A DNA stretch of 64,000 nucleotides from Rhododendron vialii (lineage: Eukaryota > Streptophyta > Magnoliopsida > Ericales > Ericaceae), in NCBI RefSeq assembly GCF_030253575.1, contig NC_080560.1, positions 38,859,001 to 38,923,000 on the forward strand, read 5' to 3'. Each line of letters begins with the position of its first letter. The stretch's first letter is position 1. Shown here one piece after another: positions 10,845 through 22,808 of the stretch. Position numbers and translations under genes: made by a program. The notes beneath the pieces are model-generated. The model made no database searches. It saw only the letters and a list, made by a program, of their open reading frames with translations, and had not been told where the DNA came from.

Positions 10845-11265
10845 CAGTTGTTTAAACATGGAAATCCGAACAAGTATGTATGCATTGTATGGCAACTACA
10901 TTATCCTACTTGTTGATCAGTTGATTTTAAGCAATTCAAAGAGTAAACTCAAATATTTACCCTTCATGCATGTATGACTGCTGGAGCAGGATCTAAAGCA
11001 ACTCCATCGAATGCCACAAGCTCGGATGGAAGTACCGTAGAGATGCCTCTTATGTTCATCGCCGTCCTCTTGTTCATGGCTTCATATGCTTTAATCTCAA
11101 GCAGCTTCTGAGTCTTCTTTCGGAGCTCTGGAGCTTCAATCAAATATCTATATATACAAGTCAATGTTCAGTGTTGTGTGTAATGTAATGTACTAATGTG
11201 TGTTTAATAGAGTGTTTCTTTACGTTCTTATTATATACACTGTTAGAGATAAAGGGCTAGTAGGC
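10845..11265. repeat. Segmental repeat unit 1 with a conserved short open frame
   Basis: This segment matches 20640-21045 in the same orientation, from GTTGTTTAAACATGGAAATC through to TTACGTTCTTATTATATA. Its minus strand holds an open frame (10964-11164) in which about 55 residues are almost identical to those at 20762-20968 (shared core YEAMNKR and MNIRGISTVLPSELVAF). Neither copy starts with an ATG at the open end, so it looks like one exon of an unidentified gene, duplicated. I cannot name the family. Confidence 0.65.
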
Positions 11266-11824
11266 AGATCCAGCTCTTTTTGTGAAGTTTTGCAGTGCCG
11301 GGTGGGCACAGTTCACGTGGTGCCGAGCATGATCTCGGCCGTCCAAACGTGTTTTGGACGGCCCGGATCTGTTTGGGTAATTTTTTAGTGTAAAACTACC
11401 AAAACGCCTCCTCAAGCCCAAACACCTCTTTCTCTCCTTCTCTTCTTCCAATCAGTCCTCTCTTTCAGAAATATAAAACTTCTCCTGTTTCTTTTACTTC
11501 ATACTTTCCGTGAATCATTTTGAATGTCGAAAAATTGCACGGTTTGTGAGTTCGATTCGCAATACCGAAGAGAACTTGAAGGTCGTTGTATCTTGGGGAA
11601 AGAACACCATCCAACCCTATGCAAAAGGAGGTTACCCTTTCTTAATTAAGAGGAGGGCGTCATCACGTGCCTTGACCACCCCCACAGACTATTCTTATCT
11701 TTTCTCCTTTAATATTTATTTGCCTTACTCAGTTGATTATTATTCTTGTTTAGACATTTAATTTCTAACAGAAATTTTCCAACCACAATAATTTTCCCAA
11801 CACATAAGAGTCTCGTTTAAATTA

Positions 11825-11975
11825 GAATCCGAGGGGACCGGATGCGATGGCGACATTGCAGAGCTTTTTTGTGAAGTGATTAGTCAAATGGTGCAACCTC
11901 GTTAAAAATTTAAAAGATCGGATCATTTTTTCCATGAAATGATTAGCAAATCTCATGGTGCAACTTCTTTGACTA
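11825..11975. repeat. Dispersed repeat, partner of 6796-7010
   Basis: A shorter copy of the repeat described at 6796-7010. The block corresponding to the middle of that copy is missing here. Confidence 0.6.
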
Positions 11976-11978
11976 TTA

Positions 11979-12901
11979 GGGGGAGTTTGGTAACCTTTTT
12001 ACTTTTCAATATTTTATTTTTAAAAAACTAGAAGTAGAATCAGATTTATGTTTTTATAAAAACAAAAATAAGAAACATGTTTGGTACTATAATTTCTGTA
12101 AACATTAGAAATTAAAAACAACGTAAAATGCCAGTGTTCGAGTGAAGTGTTTTTGCGACTATATGTGATTGTAGAATTCCACCCCCCCTCCCCAATTCAC
12201 TTCCATCATATACCCCTGCGAGAGAGAGGAGAGAGAGATGGTCGTATAAGGACAGAGACGAACACGTGGTGTCAATGGAAAATGAGAATTTTTTCAGCGT
12301 CGAGCGGATATATCTCACGTGATGTTTGCTCGGCAAACTAAGCCATCTAAAATTATTTTGGACGGTTCTGATTTTCAAATTAGTTATTAGTACTTCGGAG
12401 TGGTGAAAAAGTTAAATTCTTTCTTGAATTTTTTTTTTAAATCCAGAACGTCCAAAACACTTTTGGATAGACCGTATGCGCCAAGCAAGCACCACGGAAT
12501 ACCCACCATGATAAATAAAAAATGAATAAATAATGGAGAAGGGCTGCAAAAGGTGTTAAGGTCGGTAGGTCCCAGGAGTATTTTGTGAGGAGGTGGATCA
12601 AAAGTTGTGCAAGAGGCTCAAGAGCCACCGAGATCTGATGTGCGTCTGAGAAAATTGAGCTGCCGGTTTTAGATTTAAAACACAGGGGAAAACACCTTAA
12701 TTTCTGATGTTTCCACAATTTTCAAAAACTTTGGAAACGTTTCTGAAAAACGAAAAAAGAAAAACAGGCAATCTCTACTTCCTTAGTAGAGAATTGAGCT
12801 GCCGGTTTTAGACTTGCCAAATATGTTTTTTGCTTTAGTTTTGAAAAAAGTAAAAACATAAACAAAAAATTGAAAACAAAAAAGTTACCAAACGCACCCT
12901 T
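11979..12901. mobile_element. Non-autonomous terminal-inverted-repeat element
   Basis: The left end GGGGGAGTTTGGTAACCTTT pairs with the right end AAAGTTACCAAACGCACCCT, and pairing continues weakly inward (ACTTTTCAATATTTT / AAAAAATTGAAAAC). The interior repeats TTGAGCTGCCGGTTTTAGA at about 12655 and 12793. Ends of the form GGxGxGTTTGGTAAC are common on small plant hAT-like elements. No transposase and no clear target duplication. Confidence 0.5.
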
Positions 12902-13507
12902 AGTATTTGGTTTTAAGTTTTGAGAATTTTTTTTGATGTAATAAATGGTAATGAATGAAAAGAGATAGATAAAGAAACTTATTGAAAATTGTGCAGAGAG
13001 TAAAAAAGAAATTCTGAAAAAGGGTAAAAGAACAAAGTGATCCGTCCAATCCATAATTTTTCCAAGAAAAGATTTTCCGAGTATTTTTTTTCACTAATTA
13101 AAAGAACTCATTGAAAAAAATTTGAATTTTTCTAGCAAAAATTATATTATTTTTAAGACTCTGTTTTGCAGACTAGACAAAATTTTTGGAATAGAGGGAA
13201 TACATGATACGGTGATTCAAAGTGTTTGTTTACGGACGTGGATTGCCTCCGCTACTTGTTCGATCAAGGCAGTTACTACAGTTGTCTTTTTATTTTTTTT
13301 TGTCACAACGATATACATCAGCGAGTTAGTGAGTTAGTTGTTAGGGCGAAGGGGAGGCCGTCACATGAGTGGGAAACAAACCCAAGCCAAACAAATGGGG
13401 CAAAGAGTGCTCGACCAACTGAGACACCACCCACATTTACTGCAGTTATCTCACAAGTATGTGTTCTATAAAAGTATTTTTCCAAAGAAATACTCTTGCA
13501 TTGTGAT

Positions 13508-14250
13508 CAATGTTGCATGTCAATCCCGTACCGTACCGTACTGGCCGGTATGTACCGGATTTGAGGAAAACCGGTACCCTAACCCCCCAATACCGGTCCT
13601 TACCGCTTGGTACCGGCCATTTCGAAAAATACCGGCCAAGACAACGTTACCGGAAATCCCATCCGGTATTTTGCAGAACATTTCTTTTTCCTGGGTCCGA
13701 TGTATCTATCACACGTTTTTCGGCATCCTCGGGAAAATTAACCCAAAAAAAACAAACAAAGGGACAGGACAAAAACGTTGTCTTTCAGAATTTTAGCAAA
13801 ACATGAGCTTAATTATAATACGGGAGCGTGAGGCTCAAATCCCGGATTTGCACCCCCCTTGCGCGGGAATAACTCATGACGTGCACCCAGTTAATTGGTT
13901 TCCGAATCAATTTTTTCAAATTGCCTTCGGCCACGGCCCATTTTCTTAAGCGCGCGAGACTTCTTCTTGGATCCCCATTCACATGTCTATCAGTGTGCAA
14001 AGTCATTTAAGATGGAAAAAAGTTTTGTAACTAGGCAATGTGGGACAAGAGGCAAACACATAGGTATTCTATGATGAATTGCATAGTATGAGGGATTTTT
14101 TTGAATTATAATTATATATAATTATTATATATATTGTGTAGTTGCAGTAAATTCGAAATGGTATCTGGTATCTGGTATTTAACCGGTACCGATATGTACT
14201 GTACCAATAAAAAAAGCAATACCCTATCCGGTACGGTATTCAAAACATTG
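13508..14250. mobile_element. Motif-rich inverted-repeat element (ACCGG / CCGTACCG)
   Basis: The ends CAATGTT...CCGTACCGTACC and GGTACGGTATTCAAAACATTG are inverse of each other. ACCGG/CCGGT and GTACCG motifs are dense in both terminal parts and absent in the middle. The direct repeat CATTGTGAT (13499-13507 and 14246-14254) partly overlaps the termini and may be the target duplication. The interior has no recognisable gene. Confidence 0.55.
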
Positions 14251-14881
14251 TGATAAAGCATAGGACTGTCCGACATAATTACTAGAGGAAAGCTCATACT
14301 CGTTATCAAACATTGTAAGGCTTTGTGGGACTGGTATGCACCAAAAAGTGTGCTGTGACCCCTCATTTTGATTCGGGAGAAATATTATAGAAGCAAAATA
14401 ATATTTAAAATATTATGTTACATACTCACAATAGATGTGAATTCGCACCAATTGTGCATATGGAGTAAACTTTTTTGATATATTTTTTCTATTTCATAGC
14501 ACAATTGATGTCATAAAATCTACTCAATCACATAAAAATACAGATGTATCCTGGAAGGGAAAACCTACAATATGTGCTGTCTTATTGCAGTTCGCAGATT
14601 GTATTTTTCAGATAATTTTCAATACAAGGTCACATAACTAGTTTTTCTGTGGAAAAAAACTAAAATTAAAAATGACCCTTTTTTTAAGTCAAATTAATTA
14701 TGTTATCTCAAGTCTGAGAATATATAGATTCAATTCATCTAACTTATCGAATTTCAGGAGTCAAATTAAAGAAGCGAGGAATTAACACCAATTCAGATGC
14801 GCAACAGTGTACTTCCATAACTTATAAAAAACCAAGCACTTTATCAATTCATATGTGCAGAAACACATTGTCATCAAGACT

Positions 14882-15481
14882 TCAACTGAACATTTTGTTG
14901 AGAACTTTTGCAATGATCGCAGATGGCATGCCGTAGCTGGCCTTGCAACTTGATCTCGAAGATTGTCAATTGAAGCATGCAACACACCAAAAACCTCACC
15001 TTCATCTGTAGACAACGGGCCTCCAGAGAAATCCAGAGCTGTCCTCATATCCAGCTCAAGAAAGGTCATGTCCGAATGATTAGGGAAACGAGCAAGGACA
15101 TGCTGTGTAAAATCTTTGGGGGGTGGGAAGCGGTGATCAAATTCCCAAACCACAGTGAAAATTGTAGATTATTTGGGTGTCCAACCATAAAAACTGGATC
15201 GCCAACGTCAGGTGGGTCTTTCACAAACACACACGGAATGTTAGACGTTCGGATTACATCTTTGGACGGCTTTATGAATGCTAAGTCATTCCCTATATTA
15301 ACAGATAGTACATTAGCATCACAGGCTTTCCCTCCATCAAAATTCGCTCGCACTTTCCCTGCAACCTAACATTCTTCCCTTTGCTGCTCCCCAACTTTGA
15401 AATTGAAGAGATCAGATACCACGTGCACATTGGTTAAAACATGACCCTTATGCCAGTACCAACAATGTTGATCCTTGTGGA
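14882..15481 (-). pseudogene. Trypsin/Deg-like serine protease pseudogene
   Basis: Aligned by eye with the intact paralogue at 30668-31525. Recognisable blocks in order are GTGI; GHVLTNVHVVSD (His site kept); VAGKV and VANF-like; NIGNDLAFIK (Asp kept); VGDPVFMVGHP; FLELD; DFSGGPLS (Ser kept); FGVLHA; and SYGMPSAIIAKVLNKMF then TGA at 14882. Several breaks destroy the frame: a deletion between GTGI and GHVL, an in-frame TAG after REEC, a shift at a homopolymer of six G (15118-15123), and another shift after FGVLHASID. An acceptor (TTTAGGCAG|) precedes the block at 15482. An ATG at 15665 with a donor-like GTACGTATG downstream may be the old first exon. Non-functional as a protease as it stands. 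Confidence 0.8.
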
Positions 15482-16149
15482 CTGCCTAAACAAAAATTAA
15501 AATGTAATCTAATAAAAAAAACTAATTAAAAATTTAATAAAAAGTATAGTTAATATCGTTAATTCCTGCATACGTACAGGGAGAAGAGAGTGTGCGTGCG
15601 TGTGTGTGAGGAGGGGGAGGGAATAGAAATGATATTTCCGAACTTGAGAGAATTCGGGAGGTCATTTGGGTGACCCGCGAGGAAGAAGTGGATCACCTCC
15701 TTTCTTCAGTTGCCAGTGGGAATTGCCGCGACAATGGGTGGTGTTGCAGTTGGTGAGAGGTGGGGTGGGAGACGTTGTGTAAGAGAGAGAATGAATGAAT
15801 TGGAGTTTTTTTTTTTTTGACAAGTGTTGTGTTTTGAGTGAAATGGATACCATCTAGTCCATGAATATTATGAGTAGGAGGTTGATTTATACTACCTATG
15901 GAAAATTCCAGTCCAAAGATATTTTTATACAAGGTACTATTGAGATAGATTCTAGATTTTCACATGTGACTTTTTTCCCCATTAAAATATCTCAATATTT
16001 TAGAAGGTTATTATAGAGTTTCTAGCAACTATATAGATATTTACAACTCTTCCAAGAATATATTTCAACTTCGAACTTTTTCATTAATTTTTTTTAATTT
16101 TTTTTTGCCAAAATACTAAATCAATGTATGTCTATTTGTGAACAGAGAG

Positions 16150-16590
16150 TAAATTATGTCCGGATAAGGCGGAAAACATGGGGTTTTTTGCCTCCGTCTT
16201 TTGTGGGCCTCACTGTGCATTTGTTGTGATAATTTGAATCGTTCATCTTATAGAGCCTGCAAAGTAGAATATCCACGCAAAAAATTAGTTTGATTGAGAA
16301 TCGATAGGTATGTCAAAGATTGAACTGTAGTTTACAAAATGGACAGCCTAATTATGTCAATAGTTTTTTAAGTTAAACTGTCCTTGACCGTTCATTTGTA
16401 TATCAAAATTAAATTTTTGACATACAGATCGATGTACGATCAGGCTAATTTTTAGCATGTGTTATTATTTTGCGGTCCCTGCAAAATGAATGGTTCAGAT
16501 TACCGCAATAAATACATAGTGGGGCCCATAAAGAGTGGTGGAAACTCCATAATTTCCGCCTCATCTGAAAAGAATTCTCTCTCTTGTGAA
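16150..16590. mobile_element. Foldback MITE, family shared with 49.2 and 53.2 kb
   Basis: The left arm (AAGGCGGAAAACATGG, GTGGGCCTCACTGTGCAT, TCGATAGGTATGTCAAAGAT) pairs with the right arm (ATTTTTGACATACAGATCGA, GTGGGGCCCATAAAGAG, AATTTCCGCCTCAT). The arms are about 170 bp around an AT-rich centre. Similar long inverted repeats with GGGCC(C)-type ends occur at 49185-49475 and 53163-53515. Confidence 0.65.
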
Positions 16591-17392
16591 CCACGACTCG
16601 ATCAGCTCCTTTGAATTTGCTGATCATTGAAGGGGCGGCTGCAAAGGGCCAAAAGCATCGAGTCGAGGGTGCACTGGGCAGAACCAGGAATGGATTATGC
16701 CTTGGGCTATCCCAAAAAAAAATTCGATGGATAGAACAGTGTATATAATATGCATACGGGTAATCTCTATGAAATTATGCTTGTAATCTATTCATACACC
16801 ATGCGAATTTCTAGCACCATCACCATCATACCCTTGATCTCACATATTGTGAATGTCCAGCAGATTTGGACATTCAGATATCTATTTCTTAAGAGTTAAT
16901 GCAATGGTATTTTTAACATGTATAATATGAAGAAAAAAAACGCTCCCATAAAAATCCGTAGACATCAACAAATATCAAAAAATGCTTCAGATTTATTTTA
17001 AGCACATCAGCCAGTGTTCTGCATCAACGAAATCAATAAAAATCTAAGTACACCGGCCAATGTTTTGCATTTAACAACATAAGAGCAAATCTAAGCACAC
17101 CAGCCGATTTAACTGAGTTTTCAGCTCTAAATAATTAACAAGAACCATCCCTTGACGGTGGTAGAGAGAGAGAGAGAACAACAGGGAACGCAAACAAAGG
17201 AAGAACGTAAGAGAGAGAGAACGTATGTTAACAGAGAGGCTAAGAAGGCTCGGTCAAAATGAATTGGTGGGATAGGTTGAGCTAAAAGAAAAAATGAATT
17301 GAGCTAAAATTATAAATATAATTTTTTTTTTTTTGATTTTCCAGAATACCACCTGGGCTATAGTCCAATACAGCCTACATGTGATTCCGCCC

Positions 17393-17581
17393 AATGTGTG
17401 TTTAATATGAGTGTTTCTTTATGTTCTTATTATATAAGGGTTGATCAACTCATGTATGAAATTAATGAACTAAATATTGTGTTCCCAATACCACCTCTGT
17501 AGTACAAATTTGGTTCCCTTGCATTTACAATGAGCAAAGTTTTACTCTACGAACTATAAACCAACTAGGTTAGTTGGCCTC
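17393..17581. repeat. Segmental repeat unit 3 (partial), direct copy of 20995-21143 plus 21805-21835
   Basis: TTCTTATTATATAAGGGTTG, TTTGGTTCCCTTGCATTTAC and GGTTAGTTGGCCTCCCT are shared in order with the unit near 21.0-21.8 kb. The two units therefore flank protease copy A as direct repeats. This copy lacks the 21.15-21.80 kb insertion and serves as its empty site. Confidence 0.7.
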
Positions 17582-17877
17582 CCTATACAAGGATGGAGCC
17601 AAGGAGGGGCGGTCGCTCCTGCAAGGAGGAGAAAAAAAAAACTACTTTTATATTTCAAAAAATAAATTTTCTACGAAAGTATATAGGCTTGCCCCCCTCT
17701 AGTATTTTGGAAAAAAAAAATCAAGGATACGATGATACCAGTGTTAATTTCGAAAGGCTACGGGTTAAATATAACAAAACCTAAAATTTGAGGGTTAAAA
17801 TAGTGATTACTCAATTATTTAAATATTTTTTCTCCCAAAAAATCCCCAATGGGTTGGGGGCAAACCATGTATCTTAC

Positions 17878-18700
17878 CCATGTTTCTTCAAGTGCTCCAG
17901 ATACTTGAAGACATCATCGATTGGTGTGGCTTCAAAATGTCGGCCAACATTGGTAATGATACCAATAAATCCTCCATCCAGATTGACGAGAGGTCCCCCA
18001 ATACAAGACCACATAACGGTAAGCAAATAACAGGTATAAAAGATCATGAGAATGTTGGATAAACACAACCCCGGACAAAAAGGTACACAACAACAACCAA
18101 TGAAGAAATCAATTCAGAACAGAAATCCATGAATACGATACAAACAATGGTGTTTTCTTGGGCTGGGCCTAACCTACTTTGGTGGGTTAGGTTTCTCTTA
18201 TTGTGCTAAATTGTATGATTTGGACTTTTGGTCATCTGGTGTTTTGAGTTGTATTTGTAATATCTGCGCTTTTAGGCCTCCGGTGTAACGGACTTTGCCC
18301 ATATTGGTGTAATTGGGTTTTGTTCCATCTAAATGTTTGTCCAACCTTGGTTGGATTTTCCTTTCCTCCTTCCTCTCAATAAAATGTTACTTTTACCGAT
18401 AAAAAAAACATATAGAACCCCAAAACCCATAGCGGCATGGGGATTAGGACCAATAGAACTGATTCCCGCAATTAGGGCTCAAACTTTATCTATGATAGAT
18501 TTTTGCTTATTTCCAACAATCAAACACCAATCATGAACTTATATGTCTTCAAAGACTTGAACATAAATTAATTTCTTCCAAAGATAGTAACACAAGCCTC
18601 TTATTGCAACGTTCTTTTCTCCATAAAAACTCTAATTATTTAAATTAGAGACAAAACACCAATTCTAACCAACCATGGAGGATACTCTTTCAATGTATCC

Positions 18701-18735
<35 letters not shown>

Positions 18736-20386
18736 CTCTTGCAACATTCAGAACTTCCGCTTTTATCAATTGCCCAGATGTTCTTTCATTGCGAGACTCA
18801 GTGTTTTCCATCTCTTGGTCAATGCTACCACCAGCATCCAACCTAGGCCAACGTACCAGCTATCAATTCTTTAATTGCAAGTATATGAAACAAATCCCCA
18901 GTTGTTCAAAAACACTTTCAGTTAATACCTGAGATAACCTAGATTATAATCAGACGTTGCATGGTCCCAACTAGAATACTGAAGTATACAGCCACCAGCC
19001 ACCACCGAATTGTCTCGCATGGAATCCAACTTTCCAAAAGTTGCTGCGGTTAGTCGGTGACCGGGTATAATCTTTACAAAAGCTATATGAGAGCAAAAAT
19101 CAGCTTCCAACAAGACACCCTTGTACGTGCCTCCGCTGTGCAAAAGCTTGACACTAATCTGCAATCAAATCAAACATGTATCTCAGAACACATAGGCCAA
19201 GTTCAATTGCCAGGAAAGGAAAAGTACTACCGTAAAACCCAAGTTTATTTTCTGCATATTTTGACTGTTAAGTTAGCAAAGAAACTTGTCTTGTACACTT
19301 CTTTAACTTTCCTAGTAGCATTTGTTTTCCCTCAAAAGTTATCCAGCAAAATTACATGATTTTACAAGGCTCCTTAATTTTTTTTTTTCTCCCCCCCCCC
19401 ACCCCCCTCCCTAACAATTCTAAGAGCTGGGAAACTAAACGGTGTTCCCTCCCTAACAATTCTAAGAGCTGGGAAACTAAACGGTGTTCTCCCTTTATAA
19501 TTTCAATTCAACCTCGAGGTGAAGTAATCATGTATACAAGGCGAGAAGAACTTATGCCCTTTACAATTGGTATCAGAGCACAATCCTGATCTACATGGTG
19601 GTGGCCACCTCTAGAATTTGGTACGAAGTAATCATATATAGAATGCGAGGAGCACTTATGCTCAACTTCCCCAGATTCTGGAACATCGGCCAGATGTATT
19701 TGGAATTGGTAATTTCAACAAAAATAAAATTTGAAGTTAAGAGAAAACAAATAAAAGAGTTTTTAACTACCAATCGTCACCTCGAATTCGGTGCCTTCAA
19801 GAGGTTTCAAGCAATTAGCAGAAGTTGCAATTATGCCATCTGGATGTACAACAGTTCCTGAGAATACCTCCGACACCTTGCCGCCTACAGAACGATAGGC
19901 CAGTTCCTCAATTACAAAAATAGATTCCCCAAAAACACAACACATAGCCCACAGTATCAATTATAGTATGACGTAACAATTCCCGAAAGCTTACAGTGAT
20001 GGATAGCTAGACCAACAAGAGACCTATAAACACCTCTAGAAGCCCAGTCGATCTTCATTTGGTGGATATGATCTTTTCTAACAATAGGACAGTAACTGCC
20101 GATAAGTGGATCAAGAACAGGAATTCGAAAAACCAGACCATAATCACCGAGTTGATAACTTTGAGAATGCCCTGGTAAGAACAGACGTGGGTATTGCATG
20201 TAAAGAGAAGAAATGCCTGGGCAACGTCGCAAGCAACAAGACAAAGAAAGATGCTGCTTGAAGGAATATACCAGGAAAACCATAACTACCGATTTCATGG
20301 CTACATAGACAGTGTCGTGCAAAGGAAGGAAGAGTCTGAAAATCCTGACTGTCCGATAAATGCTGTTGGGATTCTTGGGAATACAC
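17878..20386 (-). CDS. Deg/trypsin-like protein lacking catalytic residues (copy A), incomplete at both ends
   Basis: Six exons fit GT borders, five with AG acceptors, and all phases agree: 20386-20272, 20216-19995, 19884-19781, 19158-18929, 18824-18746 and 18008-17878. They give 293 continuous codons without a stop. Domain blocks are EVFSGTVVHPDGIIATSANC, EISVKLLHSGGTYKGVLLEA, CSHIAFVKI, and SCIGGPLVNLDG followed by EATPIDDVFKYLEHLKKHG. These match the order of a Deg/HtrA trypsin fold. The usual His (here SANC), Asp (here SHIA) and Ser (here CIGG) are all replaced, so it should be a pseudoprotease. Oddities: the exon 6 acceptor reads GTGG where copies B and C read GTAG, the exon 5 donor is weak, and the terminal exon seen in B and C is missing because homology stops near 17843. 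It may be a recent pseudogene. Confidence 0.5.
18151..18408 (+). mobile_element. Retroposon-like insertion in copy A
   Basis: About 258 bp present in copy A and absent from copies B and C. It ends CTCTCAATAAAATG... TTTTACCGATAAAAAAAA, a tail typical of plant LINE/SINE 3' ends. The target sequence next to it is partly deleted, so no target duplication is visible. Confidence 0.55.
18704..18734. repeat. (GA)n microsatellite in the last intron of copy A
   Basis: About 15 GA units directly after the exon 5 donor (minus strand). Copies B and C carry much longer runs at the same place. Confidence 0.95.
19380..19665 (+). mobile_element. LTR-retrotransposon remnant with initiator-Met-type primer site
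   Basis: TGGTATCAGAGC (19568-19579) is the classical plant primer-binding site complementary to initiator methionine tRNA. Upstream are a 42-bp perfect tandem duplication (19407-19490, unit starting CTCCCTAACAATTC) and a C-rich stretch. The segment GAAGTAATCATRTATA... GCGAGRAG is repeated on both sides of the primer site. No gag or pol frame remains. It lies in the intron between exons 3 and 4 of copy A. Confidence 0.5.
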
Positions 20387-20639
20387 CTATCTATTAGAAC
20401 AAAGTACTCAAGTTCACGAATCACTATATATATATAAACCATTTATGAGCAAGATAAGCAAGATTTCGCTGAAAAATTGAAGTACTGAAAACTTGAAAGA
20501 ACAGGAAATCTAGCTGCCCTACAATTCTTGGAACAATCCGAATCCGATGCATGCCCAACCTAGGCACCTCTACTCGAGTACATGTAAGACAATCATTGGC
20601 CAAAAGAAGGTCCTGCCACAGTTTTTAGCAACGATTTAA

Positions 20640-21143
20640 CTTCAACTTTAGTTGTTTAAACATGGAAATCCAAACAAGCTAGTATGTATGGCAACTACAT
20701 TATCCTACTAGTTCAGTTGATTTTAAGCAATTCAAAGAGTAAACTCAAATATTTATACCCTTCATGCATCTATGAATGCTGGAGCAGGATCTAAAGCAAC
20801 TCCATTGAATGCCACGAGCTCGGATGGAAGTACTGTAGAGATGCCTCTTATGTTCATCGCCCTCCTCTTGTTCATGGCTTCATATGCTTCAATCTCAAGC
20901 AGTTTCTGAGTCATCTTTCGGAGATCTGGAGCTAATTCAATCAAATGTATATACAAGTCAATGTTCAATGTTGTGTGTAATGTAATGTACTAATGTATGT
21001 TTAATAGAGTGTTTCTCTACGTTCTTATTATATAAGGGTTGCTCAACTCATGTATGAAATGAACTAAATCGTGTTCCCTATACTACCTCTGTAATACAAA
21101 TTTGGTTCCCTTGCATTTACAATGAGCAAAGTTCTACTACATG
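20640..21143. repeat. Segmental repeat unit 2 with conserved short open frame
   Basis: Partner of 10845-11265. The minus-strand frame at 20762-20968 keeps the same ending (GVALDPAPA..) and stop as the first copy, although the flanking DNA has several indels. This suggests the peptide or its exon was constrained, or that the copies are young. It is separated from copy A exon 1 by about 380 bp and has its own stop, so it is not part of that gene model. Confidence 0.6.
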
Positions 21144-21156
21144 AGGAACTCTAACT

Positions 21157-21806
21157 GATGCAGGGAGACGTATGAACTAGAGAAACAAATGTGCAACAAG
21201 ATAATCACAAACGATATAGGTTTAGAGAAAACTCTTTTTCATTCAATAATAATCAATACTACTGTCTTGCCCCGAAGTCTTACAACTTACTTAAATAGGT
21301 AGAAAACCCTAACCCTAATTGATTCGCCCAAAAACGGAAGCCGAATCAATTAATAACGAAAATTACCAAAAATGGAAAAATGCTTAATAATTGCAAAACT
21401 TGAAAAAAGAGAAAATTCTAAAACTTCTCCACCCTAATTGATTCGCCCAAAAACGGAAGCTGAATCAATTAATAATGAAAATTACCAAAAATGGAAAAAT
21501 AAAGAATAATTGCAAAACTCGAAAAAAGAGAAAATTCTAAGACTTCTCCCAAAAAAACAGCTTAATTCAGCCCCAGTTATTAGCAAGTCAAATCTTTCTT
21601 TAAACGGCAAATTTGGGGTTTTGAAGGCCTAAAAAAGCATCGTTGGTCATCTTCCAAAATGAAATGAGTATCGATCAATGGGCCGTTTTGCTTCAACCCG
21701 CCTACGGCCCACGAATCATTCTGCCATTGTCGTCCCGCCTCCAGTTTAGTTTGAGCTGTGCTCGGTCTAGTCGCTCAAAGAACGTGGACGCGACCCGCTC
21801 TACATC
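21157..21806. mobile_element. Insertion with TG...CA ends (possible solo LTR) containing a tandem duplication
   Basis: Relative to the empty copy at about 17540-17575, this 650-bp block interrupts the repeat. It begins TGATGCAGG and ends CTCTACATCA. Inside, a unit of about 120 bp (starting ACCCTAATTGATTCGCCC) is tandemly duplicated at about 21310-21549. A clean 5-bp target duplication is not evident. Confidence 0.45.
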
Positions 21807-22689
21807 AAACCATCTAGGTTAGTTGGCCTCCCTGTACATTAACTCTTTCCATGATCGAGTTAAAACTTGTTGATGCCATAACTTAATAGGAGTAATTGGA
21901 GAAATTATTCAATGACCCTGAGGCACCGAAACGTGGTGCCTCAGGTCTCTTCTTAACCACACATTTTTGTGGAGTTCGCTAAATGTGAGGACCCCACAAC
22001 AATGTGTGGTGTGGAGAGGCTTCGGGCACCAAATAATATCTCTAAGTAATTGACTCTGCTGCAGTCTTTCATCATTAGTTTATTTTTTTTTCTCCGTATC
22101 GAGCTCTTTCTTGCATTAATCTGTATTGAGAAAAAGCCGATCAAAAAAAATCTGTATTGAGAAAAAATAAAGAACTTGGAAAATTCCTTGAATGCAATTT
22201 TTACAGAATTGATGTACTGTCTATGACTACAATTCCTTGAATGCAATTTTTCTACCGCTTGACCTAAACAAAAATAAAGAACTTGGAAAATTTCAACATT
22301 TTTGGGGTAGGCAGACATTCCCTTATTACTGGAACGAAGTAACGAACCAAATCGCGCAAGGAGACAGAGAAGGAGGAGGAGGAGAAGGAGAAGAGGCATG
22401 TGACTATTTCCGAATCAGAGTTTTCTGAAATGACTTTCATGTTTTCAACTAAATCGATAGGTTAATGAGTTCACCCGAGATCCTCTATACCGGAAGACCC
22501 TGTATCAAGAAATTCCAGACCGTTGAATTGTGTGAATAAATTTTGGTTTGTTAAAATTTGTATGTAATCCAATGGTCTGGAATTTCTTGGTGCAGAGGTA
22601 CATACATGGATTTTATGATCGGTGTTTTAACGACTTCAATCTCACATATCTCTAGCCATAATAGTGTGCAGTTAATGTGAAGAGAAGTG

Positions 22690-22808
22690 CTAGATTAATA
22701 GTAGGATTTTTGTTTAAGCTATGGACCTAATGACTTTGTGTGAAACTCTTATGTGGTACTTCATTTCGTAAATTAATTTGAATTTCCGCTTGACCGAAAA
22801 AAAAAAAA
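22690..22808 (+). mobile_element. Short retroposon with 14-bp target-site duplication
   Basis: A 119-bp insertion ends in GCTTGACCG plus a run of A. It is flanked by identical TGTGAAGAGAAGTG at 22676-22689 and 22809-22822. An A-tail plus a long, exact target duplication is the signature of LINE-machinery retroposition, so this is a SINE or a 5'-truncated LINE end. Confidence 0.85.

Noticed and set aside
11640..11761. Possible small exon near 11.5-11.76 kb following an AAAACTTCTCCTGTTTC leader-like stretch
   Set aside because: No donor, acceptor or conserved motif could be fixed.
13499..14254. CATTGTGAT as a definite 9-bp Mutator target duplication
   Set aside because: The repeat overlaps the inverse termini CAATGTT/AACATTG, so the duplication length cannot be separated from the element ends.
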